Origin: Actinidia chinensis
Taxonomy: Eukaryota; Streptophyta; Magnoliopsida; Ericales; Actinidiaceae
Direction: 5' to 3'
DNA: 10,000 nucleotides
Assembly: GCA_009663005.1 (NCBI GenBank)
Contig: CM018906.1
Span: 21,148,236 to 21,158,235, forward strand
A program made the position numbers and the translations under genes. Under the pieces are notes generated by a model. The model did not search any database, was not told where the DNA came from, and worked only from the letters and a program-made list of their open reading frames with translations. Below are positions 1 to 8,280 of this stretch, one piece after another. Position 1 is the stretch's first letter. Each line of letters begins with the position of its first letter.

Positions 1-1190
1 ATTTTAGGTCTCGGAGACAAATAGAGCAAACTGGCATCACTCCATCCTACTGAAACTATCAAATCCTGTGACGTAGAAATTTTGGAGGTTTTCATATTAG
101 AATCCACTCCGGTTTTGAACAAGGATGGTTCACTTTTCACTTTTAAGTATTAGAAAGCGTGAATTGCAAATATTCGAAATACTTGTGTTATATGCGTTTC
201 TTTTTTCCTTTTTAGTTTCTTTCTTTATTTGCCATTTCTTTAGAAACTCTTTTGTAAGTGCTGGAAGTTGAACTCTACCCTGCGAGTATCCATCACTTAA
301 ATATCCAACCTACATGTTAATAAATACACCACATAGCAGGAAAAAAAATGTAGGAGTTGTTTTTCATTCTTATAAGGTGATCTTTTTCTATAATAAAAAA
401 GTTGATCTTTTCTCAAGCAAATTAAAATTAAAGGAAGTTTAGATATGAGAGATTGATTTAAATTAAATTTAAATTTAAGTTTTTACTTGATGAAAAGTTA
501 TATCCTAGAAGAGGTTCGTTAACTTATCTGGTATATTAAAGATCTATGATTCAATCTTGTTTTTATCCTAATAAGGAAGTTATGGATATGGAAAGGTTAA
601 TCCCTGTTGTGTAGCCTGCCAATTTTGCAATTAAATCTCGATTTTACTAGTTATTATTTTTTGGATTTTACTAGTCTCAGATTTATATGCATTTTACTTT
701 CCGTAGTTTTCTGAATTGGACTAGATTTATGAAGGTTTTCTCCACTTGGATGTCGTCATTCTATATGCGGAAATTTACATAAATCCATTTTTATAGTTTT
801 TGCTTTCCATAAGTTGGTAAATTAAAATAAGTATTTTAAATTTTTGTACTTGTGAAACATCCTAGTGTCGACAACATAAATAGGGGAAATTTAAACTTGA
901 TTTTAATAGCTTCTTATGGTATAACTGGCCTTGATCTCTAGAGCAATTAGTTGGTCATGTCTTTGTGCGCATGACCTCCTAAAAGAGTTTCTAGGCCCCC
1001 AATGTGGTTCTGGTTCTGGCCTCCTTATTGATAAGGTATAGCAGACAAAGGGTAATGATTTGAGATAGGTCTCAATACAACACTTTTAGGCTCAATCCTT
1101 TTCGTGGGGGGGGGTCAAGTTGGGAAGTTAACCCCCTTTTCATGTTTGTTTCAAGGGTTAAAAGCGGGGGGGTCAAGTAAGAATTTGCAG
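1..1190. other. AT-rich non-coding DNA, no gene supported
   Basis: This stretch has AT-rich composition with many stops in all frames. The only open segment near the left edge runs from 25 to 150 in plus frame 1, between TAG codons at 22-24 and 151-153. It could be the end of a gene lying to the left, but it has no convincing splice acceptor or homology I can name. A near-palindromic AT tract lies around 455-480. I see no transposon ends or RNA genes. Confidence 0.5.
640..675. repeat. Short direct repeat pair
   Basis: The 12-mer GATTTTACTAGT occurs at 640-651 and again at 664-675, with a 12-bp spacer. It may be replication slippage or a footprint. No function is visible. Confidence 0.5.
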
Positions 1191-1253
1191 AAAGCTACCA
1201 CAACCTTCGTTCCTATTTTACTCCTGTTTCCTTCCTATTCCATAGAGGGGGGG
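1106..1253 (+). repeat. Three poly-G runs in 150 bp
   Basis: Runs of nine, seven and seven G residues lie at 1106-1114, 1166-1172 and 1247-1253 in otherwise AT-rich DNA. The first two are each followed by TCAAGT, and the third by TCCAAC, so the runs may be copies of one degenerate unit. They are too far apart to form one compact intramolecular quadruplex. The open plus-strand frames across this area are probably helped by the low density of T and A rather than by selection. Confidence 0.6.
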
Positions 1254-1280
1254 TCCAACTTCGCTCAACATACAAGTCTG
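1191..1280 (+). CDS. Tentative upstream exon of the unknown split gene
   Basis: A possible exon lies between an acceptor-like TTTGCAG ending at 1190 and a donor GTAATT at 1281. In the frame with AGC at 1193 it is open throughout and ends one base into a codon. That single G joins the two leading bases (CT) of the exon at 2128 to make an Ala codon, so the phase agrees. The encoded segment is basic and aromatic (SYHNLRSYF near its start, VQLRSTYKS at its end). Against it, the acceptor has no good pyrimidine tract, a second frame is also open here, and a poly-G run lies inside. Whether it belongs to the gene is an inference from phase only. Confidence 0.25.
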
Positions 1281-2127
1281 GTAATTTCTCTCTATTATTT
1301 GTATACGAGCTGCAAGAAAAGGATTTAATTATGGATGAGACTGATATTGCACAAACCATTTGCTGGTTTTGAAAAATAACACGAATGGTTGTCTGGTACT
1401 CCTTAATTTAGAAATGTACCCCTAATGTATATGATGTTTTATTCTTCTCCTCAGAAATGGGAAAATGTTATCAAGAAGAAAAAGACTGACAGACAAGAAA
1501 TAGAAGAATAAATAATGATTAGAGAAAGCAATAGAAAAACATTTGAATACTAAATGTGGGTCTTACTGATAACCGTAAAACAACTTTAACCTATAAGCAA
1601 AACCCCCTCTCTGTGCTAAAAGTAAGAGAAGTTATAGAATCCAACTGTTTGAATGCTGAAAGACAAATCTCAACTCTCCTCTAGTGATGGGCACAATGCC
1701 ACCAAGGGCCAAGAGCCTTCATAATTAGAACAACCTGTGTGGGATACATCACAATTTCGAACTTTTTGCAGATAATTTATTTGCTCATTTGTCCTTGGAA
1801 TCACCTATATGTCGATAACTATTGAGCAATGAAAAGAGTAAGTACAGATAATTTATCTGGCCTTTTCAGAGTGTGCACGCGTATGAATTAATTTATTTTT
1901 GGATAGTTTTTGGAATATAGTATTGACTAAGTAAATAGAGGGAGAGAAAAAAAAGGTTTGTCCATCAATGCTAGTTTGATAATTTCATCCTCTTGTATGT
2001 AGTTTTCTTTTCTGTTATTGTCTTTGGCTGGACATCCCTGTGTGCTATGTTGAACGTGCCTTAAGGTTTGAGTGAAATGAATTAGATGTTATGTTACTAC
2101 TCACTCTTGTTATTACCAATGTGTCAG
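1281..2127 (+). other. Putative intron or intergenic DNA
   Basis: This AT-rich stretch lies upstream of the well-phased exon at 2128. A CAG acceptor-like site at 1452-1454 precedes a short lysine-rich open segment (KWENV...) that stops at 1509-1511 with no usable donor, so I do not count it as an exon. CAGATAATTTAT occurs twice (1769-1780 and 1845-1856). No RNA gene or transposon end is apparent. Confidence 0.35.
1845..1859. repeat. 15-bp palindrome
   Basis: CAGATAATTTATCTG is a perfect palindrome around its central base. A half copy (CAGATAATTTAT) lies about 75 bp upstream at 1769. It could be chance in AT-rich DNA, and no function is claimed. Confidence 0.5.
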
Positions 2128-3594
2128 CTCTGGAGAAATTGAAAGAGACTGTTGCATCAGAAACACACAAGTGCAAATTTAAGTCTTCCAGAATGTTTAA
2201 AAGGAAAGAGTTAAACTATCAAAAGGTTTGAATTTATATTTCTTGAGGACGTTCATCCCATCACAAGTTCAATTTTGTTCTGTATTCGGGGTGAGCCCTA
2301 ATTTTTTTGTGTTACTTTTACCGTTTAACTTTTATTTAATGTTTGTTAATGATTTCATATCATTTCTTGCCTGAAATTGATAACCTTCAAACCAAGGCTT
2401 GAGGGAATGTTATGTAGAGGAAGATAAACGTCTTTGATACTTTGTTTGTGTTGTATTTCTTATTAAGGGTTAGGTATAGCATGAAATCTTACTTGAGTGT
2501 GTCCAACAACAGACTCAAATGTACATGTCCTGACAGATACCTATTTATATAATCAAGTGATGTAGCTTAACAGCTCTCTCTTAATGGCAAATGGTATAAT
2601 TTGTCACTATGTCGAAGTTCCTATGCATAAGTTATGTTTTCTTCGTGGTTTATATCTTTTGAATATCACTACCACATAGCTGTTGTTTGGTGAAAGGAAA
2701 TGTGTGTTCAATCTTTCACTGCATTAGTACTTCCTCAAATGAAGACGAACAATTATGTACTTGCAATTTCAAGTATTTGTTGGAAAGTTGTTTCATTGTC
2801 TTTCCCTCCTCCTTTCTCTTCTCTCTTCAGGAACTATAATCAATTTAGTTGTTGTCTTGCATATCATTGACAACCCTTTATGAATCTTGCAGGTGTACCC
2901 CTTTGTGATCCATAGTTGGCTAAATTTACAATTCAAACTTCTTAAATGAATCTTCCATTTGACTATTATTTTAATACTTACCATTGATTTCTATTTGGAT
3001 TTTTTTTTCATCGAGGAGAAGAAATACTGTCCCCCAAACTTAACAGAGATGCTGTCGCAACCATTTTAATTCTACTTCTATTTCAAATATTGATTTGTAA
3101 CTGTTTTATGTATTACTGTCATGAAACTTGAAGCCCTCCCCTCTTTTGCTTCTAATACCTATGTTTTCTTCTGATAAAAGATCAACGTAGACATACTGTA
3201 GAATTTTTATTTTCTTAATTACCTAAAATAAAAAATAATTTGTATTTACTACTTTTTTCCCCTAGAACTGCGCTGGATCAATCAAAGACATAAAGATGAG
3301 AATAGAAAGAGCACACGCAAAAAAGGGACTTGATCCGCCACGCTCACTACGAGCTTCTTGGTGGTCAAGTCGAATGTAAGTTGTATAACTTGTTTTTGAA
3401 GTCCTTCAAGTTCATTTTCTCTTTCATCTCTCAGGCGTCCCATCATATGGTTACCATACCCTCCTCTACCTCTTGCGAGGGAGGGAGGGTGGGCTTACAA
3501 CGAAGATAAGGAGGAAAAGAGCCCAGCTCTACAATTCATTGAAAGATATAATGGAGTAAAAATATTCAAAATCTACATCCCCTTCTTCCAATAA
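2128..3594 (+). CDS. 3' part of an unrecognised split plant gene (three phased exons)
   Basis: Exons are 2128-2225, 3266-3375 and 3435-3594. The first follows GTGTCAG, opens with LEKLKETVASE, is rich in Lys and Arg, and ends in phase 0 at AAG before GTTTGA. The second follows TTTTTTCCCCTAG, starts in phase 0 (NCAGSIKDIKMRIERAH), contains GLDPPRSLRASWW, and ends two bases into a codon before GTAAGT. The third follows CTTTCATCTCTCAG and supplies the missing G. It then reads RPIIWLPYPPLPL and ALQFIERYNG to TAA at 3592. Unspliced, the second exon is closed by TAG at its acceptor and TAA at its donor, so the frame depends on splicing. The visible part is about 122 residues: basic and possibly coiled at first, Pro- and Trp-rich later. 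I do not recognise the family. The first intron is about 1,040 bp and the second about 59 bp, which is short for plants. It may be a real gene, a gene fragment or a recent pseudogene. Confidence 0.5.
2226..3265 (+). other. Putative intron of the split gene
   Basis: This stretch is T-rich, with donor GTTTGA and an acceptor with a strong pyrimidine tract ending in CCCCTAG. Internal acceptor-like sites end at 2830 and 2892. After the second an open segment of 18 codons (VYPFVIHSW...) runs to a TGA. It could be an alternative last exon in phase 0, but nothing else supports it. Confidence 0.4.
3479..3493 (+). other. Perfect G-quadruplex motif in the last exon
   Basis: GGGAGGGAGGGTGGG has four G-triplets separated by single bases. 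Short-loop motifs of this kind are known to fold into very stable G-quadruplexes. It lies on the coding strand, so the mRNA would carry it too, where it encodes the Arg-Glu-Gly-Gly-Trp stretch. A pyrimidine-rich segment just upstream (CCCTCCTCTACCTC, 3459-3472) could pair with it instead and form a hairpin. Confidence 0.8.
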
Positions 3595-3595
3595 A
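3590..3595 (+). terminator. AATAAA polyadenylation signal overlapping the stop codon
   Basis: AATAAA is formed by the last Gln codon, the TAA stop (3592-3594) and the next base. T-rich and TG-containing sequence follows (TATATATGTTTGTAGTC). A usable signal this close would give a very short 3' UTR. Plant signals are loose, so this may not be the one used. Confidence 0.35.
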
Positions 3596-4100
3596 CAATA
3601 TATATGTTTGTAGTCAACGCAAATTTCAATCTATCGAAAATAAAAAAGGTCTTCAGCACTTCCAACTTCAAAATTTGAAAAGAGATACTAAAAGAACACA
3701 ACTTACTAGACAAATATAATGGAAGTGTATTTGTGGACTTCCACTTCATCCAAGTCCAAGGGAATCTTTGACTTCCCTAGCCACCGTGGATCCTGATGCG
3801 AAATGACATGGGTGTCAAGTTGGCACTAACTAATTGTGCACTACATCAATTCATTATTAGTTTTATGGTTGTCAAGTTCCCTAGCCAATGTTTCTATGTA
3901 CGTATTGAAATTGTATGTTTTTGGGATTGATCTATGGGATAAATAGTGGTTTAGTTGATTCCCGTGTTTATGTTAGTATTGCTGATATGACTTGAATACT
4001 TTCACTATGATCTACTCTTGCTCTCTGCGAGCTCCAAGCTTTGTCCCACGACATTTCCCTAAAGAGCATTTAGGCAGTATACAAAAATAAAAACATGCAG
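3595..4100. other. Non-coding DNA between the split gene and the retroelement
   Basis: No gene is supported here. The motifs GACTTCCCTAGCCA (3769) and AAGTTCCCTAGCCA (3875) form a diverged repeat. Remnants of retrotransposon pol or integrase would be expected here if the element were complete, but I see none, so the 5' breakpoint of the element probably lies in or near this stretch. Confidence 0.4.
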
Positions 4101-4828
4101 TAAGTCTCATGAAAACGAGCTACAAAAAAGAAAATATATTCATTACAAGCTTTAAAGGATTGTTCAATACAAAAGATCTTAAAAAAAAATCACAAGGCAG
4201 GGGAAACATCGGCATTCGAGTTTCCTTCAGAAGCTGCGCTGGCCTCTGCTGCATCCTGATCGAGATTGTCGGCCACCTCGGGGGACCTCTATAGGTCCTC
4301 ATTTGCCATTTCCTGCATCAGTTCCTCCTCATTGAAGTGGCGTAGCACAAGGGGGAGTAGGGTTAAGGAGGATCCACTAGCTAAACTTGGGGAGATGTCG
4401 CGCTCCACGCGGGGTGATTAGAGGGGATGCCGAGCTCTTTTAGGCATGCTAGCCAGCTAGCCCCCTAGAAGATACCAGGGCGAAGCTCAGCCATTTGCTT
4501 GTGGTAATTGTTTCTAGCTCAGTTGATCCCCTGGTTGTACACCTGCTCGAAGACTAGGCCGCAGGTGACCTTCTCAAGCTTGCCTAGTTCCCCTAAAGCC
4601 TTGTTTAACTACTTTTGGATAGTTGTCACTTCACCCTAAGCTTTGGTGACTATGGCATAACTCGCATCTCGTTCCTAGATAGCTGTGGCAAGGGCCAGCT
4701 TTGCCTACTCCACAGTATCAGAGTCCAGCTTTGCCTGCTTCTCCAGTGTGTTGATCTTTTTCTTTGACTTCTTGATCTCGGTGGATTGCTCCTTCATCTG
4801 CTCCAAGATAGAAGTAGCTCTCTGGAGG

Positions 4829-4912
4829 CTTTACAAAACAAAAACAAAGGAAATGATAAATATCCAAAATGCAAAGGCAAATTAAAGAGCACACGAGTTT
4901 AAGATACTTTCC
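4829..4912 (-). other. Intron of the antisense ORF with a damaged donor
   Basis: This is an AT-rich 84-bp gap in the minus-strand ORF. The acceptor TTTTGTAAAG (minus strand) precedes the coiled-coil exon. At the other end the sequence is CAG followed by GAAAGT, where a donor would read GTAAGT, so the invariant T of GT appears to be lost. Confidence 0.45.
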
Positions 4913-5908
4913 TGAACCTATTGCATCATAAGCAGATCCTGAATCTCTTTTGAACCTTCCTCAATGAGATTGGCAACATCTTTAGGTAGCATGATTGCTT
5001 GCACAAGGGCTTAACTGGTGTCATGGTCCTTGGCTGAATTAGTCACGGTTACCTATTTGTCAAGCTCGGCATGCACACTAGAGGAAAGGAGGAAAGTCGA
5101 GCTCGTTTCCCTTTCTTCTTCTTGGATTTTTTGGAGGGTCCTGCGAGCTACTTCCCTTTGCGCTTGTCCAGGAAAGGTGCTTTGATAAACTTGATTTGAC
5201 CTCTTCTTGGGCAGTCAAGGCTAGAACCAGAGTAGGGGTTAGCCGCGGCTCTTGGCTGACTGGAGGAATTAACACCACGGGAGGATCGGTAGTCAGCTTG
5301 AACTTCTTCTAGCCTAAAGTCCTGAACCTCAGAGCCATGTTGACCTCACCCGAGCTCGTATTGGAATCACCATCCTCCTTGAAAGAATAAGTGATCACGA
5401 CCTCTCCAACGGGCTAAAGTGGGGCGAACCATTTTAGCCCGAGCTCGAACCAGAGTGTTCGACGTCCAAGCTCGAACCAGAATTAGCTCGGAGGCAGGCA
5501 CTTTAGGGTCAACAATAAGAACTACTTGCCCTTTTCCCTTATTCAGAACTAGTTGGTTCAATTCTTCTTCTCCCTCATTGCTATCTGAAGAGTCAGACAA
5601 AGTGTAGCTAGATGAGCTCGAAGTGGTGCCTTCATCCCAGCTTAGATCTCGTACAAGGAGCGCGTTTTCTTCTAGGTCAGCACTGAAGTCTTCCGAACTG
5701 AAGTCGGTGCACCGAGAAGCCTGGCCTTCAATACGCATCGCCGAAAGCCTGATCCTACCAAGCTCGTCAGCCTTGTGTGGGATGATGTGGCAGTAGACGG
5801 GCTCATAAGCCAAAAGATCTGCAACCTTCCTGAAAGCTTGCCTATTGTTGATAGCTTGGATGGCTTCCTTGCACTCCTCGGATCTACTCCTGAAGAGCTC
5901 GTTGAAAT

Positions 5909-5994
5909 CTGCCATAGTAACAAAGGCACATATCAGAATCAACACAAAAATTTTGCAAGTATGCAAAGTACAGATTCGATAAAGAGAAACTTAC
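5909..5994 (-). other. Intron of the antisense ORF
   Basis: On the minus strand a GTAAGT donor follows GGAAA, and an acceptor ATGGCAG precedes ATTTCAACG. Its 86 bp is typical of plant introns. Removing it links the Transposase_28-like part to the FNELFRSRSE part in phase 1. Confidence 0.6.
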
Positions 5995-6543
5995 TTTCCG
6001 AAAGACGGCCATTGTGCCTTGGGAATGAGAAGAGGCCATCGTCCCTAGCTTGGAATTCCCACTTTCTAGAAACCCAGACGAACTTGTTTAGAAACAAGTC
6101 CTTGTCCAGGCTATCAGTGACCAACCTCGTTTGTGGCTGATGAAGATTACCCTTTAGGAAGGGTGTACCCGGTTCCCTCTTCGGATGCACCATGGTGTAC
6201 ACGTGCAGCAGGTCCGAGGCATTGAAGGGGAGCTCCAGCTAGTGCATCAAGGTGTCCACCATGAGCATAGTTTGGACAAAGTTAACAGACACTTGCATAA
6301 AGGTGAGGTGGTATCATGCCATCACCTCCTTCAGCATCGGGCTTATGGGGAACCAAAGCCCGACTTGTTGGATCAGCCAAATTTAGACTGGAATCCAGTC
6401 ATCGTTCCTCTCAACTAGGTTTGCATCCTCATTGGGATCAAACCATTTTATCTGAATGTCATCGAGAATACCATGGTCGGTCTTAAACTTGTTCAGGCAG
6501 TGTCATTATGAACTAGTAGCTGAGCTCGGTTAAACTCCATATT

Positions 6544-7015
6544 CTAAAAACATGAATAATTCGGTTAGAACGAGCTCAACTAGGTAATTGTAACGAGCTT
6601 TTGGGAGTAGAGTCAGACGAGCTCTCTGCCCCGAAAGGACTAGTTACTATTTTCTAAGGCACTACTATTAGACCCCCCCTCCTGCCTCGAACCTATCTCG
6701 GCAGGAGAGGGGCCTGGGGGGCAAAACCCTAAACTAATGATTTCCTACTTACATGGTAGCCTATACCTATTTCATCAGGGAAAACGGGTTAAGGATGACC
6801 CAATTCACATAACTCAAAAAGTTTAGAGTCCCAATAATGGCGAAAGAGCCAAGGTCAGGAACTCAGACTCACCAACAGAAGAAAAATTTCAAAGAAGACA
6901 GATTTAAGGAGTTAAATATAGAGACTCAGGGAAGAGCAAAGAAAATCCAGAAATGAGAAACAAAGCATAAAAAGTGCAAAACAATTGTAGAAAAGAATGG
7001 CGATTAGAAACTTAC
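6544..7015 (-). other. Probable 5' UTR intron of the antisense ORF
   Basis: On the minus strand, TTTTG followed by GTAAGT at 7015 is a good donor. TGTTTTTAG ending at 6544 is a good acceptor, three bases before the ATG of the ORF. The sequence upstream of the donor (about 7016-7200) is pyrimidine-rich and would be the leader exon. The open frames in this leader are short and unlike known proteins. Confidence 0.4.
6675..6712. repeat. GC-rich hairpin
   Basis: CTCCTGCC (6679-6686) and GGCAGGAG (6700-6707) form a perfect 8-bp stem with a 13-base loop. CCCC/GGGG extends it past a bulged A. A C7 run before it and a G6 run after it (6716-6721) add to the strand asymmetry. It lies inside the putative leader intron of the antisense ORF. 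Confidence 0.6.
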
Positions 7016-7348
7016 CAAAATTAAATTTCGGGGAGATTAAAAACCGAAGATCAGATCGACAGAAGAAATGGAAAGTGGTTTTGGCAACTCGATCAGCAAT
7101 GGAGCGGGCAAAATGATGACAAAAGAACGAGGGCACGTGCTTTCTTTCTCTAGAATGCTCTTAGATTGTTGTGATGAACAATGACAGAGGGAGGCAAACA
7201 AATGAACCATAAAAAATCTAAAAAGGCGAGAAAGCACCCAAACGTACCCTTGAGGTGCATCATTTTGCGAGCAGCTAACCATCCCAGAACCAACAAGAAA
7301 TGAACACTTGGTAGTCCCCTAATTGTGCGTCCTTACCAAACATGCCTT

Positions 7349-7364
7349 AGAGGTAGGTGGGGGA
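7349..7364 (+). other. Candidate polypurine tract
   Basis: AGAGGTAGGTGGGGGA is purine-rich with two T interruptions and ends in a G run. It sits where plus-strand priming would be expected, just upstream of the LTR. The following bases do not begin with the usual TG, so the position is approximate. Confidence 0.3.
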
Positions 7365-8280
7365 CCTCAGCACCAGTGCTCAAAATGAGCTCATAGACTA
7401 ATTAAACCTCGATGTGTGGCTCAATAATACGATGAAATGACAAGAGAAAAATTGCTAGCAGACATTAGCGTGCCCGTCAAGCTCTGGGCTCAAAGGATGA
7501 ACACGTCTAGTTCACATCACCTCGGCAAGTATTGGCCCAGCTCATGCGAAGTGAGGGACAATTGTAAGGGGACAAATTATACAACTATAGATTTTGGTCT
7601 TGCTAGGGTAGGTACCACCACCGAGCAATTGCTATGAAGCAAGCTTGGTGGTCCCCTATGCCAGAGCTCGGTCGAGGCACTACCAAACATTAGTACTGTC
7701 TGAGCTAAGGCTACCATCACTTCTAAGCTGTCGCTATTTAGTAAGTTCGGTAGAGTAATCGTGCGCTGGAGTTTGGCAAAGGGGCAACGACTGACAGCGA
7801 TCTCGAGGCATGTCAAGGGACAGAAGGTAACTTGCACGGCGAAGTTTCTTTTGACAGCCTTCATGCCTAGATTGAAACATCGACAACAAGATGAAAAACT
7901 ACTATCCAGGCCCTAAGAGCACGATTGGGTCAGCCGCCTACTCACTGACACAGCAGTCTACGCGTCTGAGCATGCACCGAGCTGTAGTTTGTCTAGTGAT
8001 ATGATAGTTGACGCATCAAGGCACGTGCTGAGTTGTGCCATATAAGGTGACCTCTTTATTTTGTAAAAGGCATGCGAATTCAGTCCAAAAGAGCATCCTC
8101 TCTCTCTACATACATTCTCTGGTTATCTAATTTGACCGTCGGAGAGCCGTTTCTTGAAAACAGCTCCGGTGGCTAATCTCACTGCTTGATAACATTCGCA
8201 GCTAGGCCTTTGCCACTGGTGATTGACTGCAACCACCTTCATTGCTGCAGGACCACCATATGTGTCTATCCTCGATTCCT
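7365..8280 (+). repeat. 3' LTR of the Tat-like retroelement (approximate ends)
   Basis: The U3 part holds no believable gene, although short ORFs occur on both strands around 7437-7864. The R-U5 part is recognisable. A TATA box at 8041 is followed by TTTTGTAAAAGGC, then a CT-rich stretch (CATCCTCTCTCTCTACATAC), then TTTGACCGTCGGAG (8131-8144), and then CTCCGGTGGC (8164-8173). This order, with the GTCGGAG and CCGGTGG words, is characteristic of many plant Ty3/gypsy LTRs. The 3' end is probably shortly after CATTGCTGCA (8241-8250). No matching 5' LTR or 5-bp target duplication could be identified. The strand call is stronger than the boundaries. Confidence 0.6.
8041..8047 (+). promoter_or_regulatory. 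LTR TATA box
   Basis: TATAAGG lies about 60 bp upstream of the CT-rich start of the transcribed R-U5 region, as expected for a retrotransposon LTR promoter reading rightwards. A CACGTG (G-box) core lies just upstream at 8022-8027. Confidence 0.5.

Larger units (their letters stand above)
4190..6540 (-). pseudogene. Decayed antisense ORF of the retroelement (Transposase_28 / plant-mobile-domain-like)
   Basis: Read leftwards from an ATG at 6540. The N-terminal third holds segments typical of the plant gypsy-type Transposase_28 family: GLWFPISPMLKEVMAWYHLT, ELPFNASDLLHVY, RLVTDSLDKDLFL and FVWVSRKWEF. The middle, after an intron, reads FNELFRSRSEECKEAIQ and then an acidic Ser-rich stretch. A lysine-rich stretch follows, and then a long charged segment that looks like coiled coil (SILEQMKEQSTEIKKSKKK onward). 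An acidic C-terminus (ADNLDQDAAEASAAS) ends at TGA 4190-4192. At least 14 in-frame stops and several frameshifts break it (for example near 6500, 5370 and 5100), so it cannot make a full protein. The longest intact piece is 199 codons at 5367-5966, whose first residues come from reading through the intron. The role of this ORF in the elements is not established. The family call rests on remembered motifs, not a search. Confidence 0.6.
4100..8280 (+). mobile_element. 5'-truncated Ty3/gypsy retrotransposon, probable Tat lineage
   Basis: The right part is an LTR read on the plus strand. The internal part carries a decayed gypsy-type Transposase_28-like ORF on the opposite strand. Tat-lineage elements are known to carry extra ORFs, some antisense and placed between pol and the 3' LTR, and this layout fits that. 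No gag, protease, RT, RNase H or integrase is present and no second LTR is visible, so only the 3' end survives. Base composition changes at about 4190, from AT-rich to more GC-rich with many AGCTCG words, and returns to AT-rich after about 8280. Exact ends and target duplications were not found. The lineage call is an inference from architecture. Confidence 0.6.

Noticed and set aside
25..150. 42-codon open segment that could be the end of a gene to the left
   Set aside because: It has no convincing acceptor or start, and two other frames are also partly open. The length is within chance for plant DNA.
1104..1328. 74-codon plus-strand ORF
   Set aside because: Its start lies in a poly-G run and its length depends on stop-poor G-rich DNA. 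The peptide is low in charge, resembles no known family, and its frame does not match the downstream exon.
1455..1511. Lysine-rich segment after a CAG acceptor (KWENVIKKKK...)
   Set aside because: It runs into a stop with no donor in the required phase, so it cannot join the exon at 2128.
2893..2949. Possible alternative last exon after TTGCAG
   Set aside because: Only 18 codons with no support beyond the acceptor. The longer join to 3266 is better supported by phase and splice sites.
2793..2984. 63-codon minus-strand ORF
   Set aside because: It lies in a T-rich intron, is composed mainly of Lys, Ile and Arg codons from that composition, and shows no domain.
5419..5607. Plus-strand ORFs at 5419-5607, 5775-6140 and 6185-6418
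   Set aside because: They are shadows of the minus-strand Transposase_28-like pseudogene, which has recognisable motifs while these have none.
7437..7864. Short ORFs on both strands in the LTR
   Set aside because: They sit in the U3 part of an LTR and resemble no protein family. Overlapping frames on both strands point to chance.
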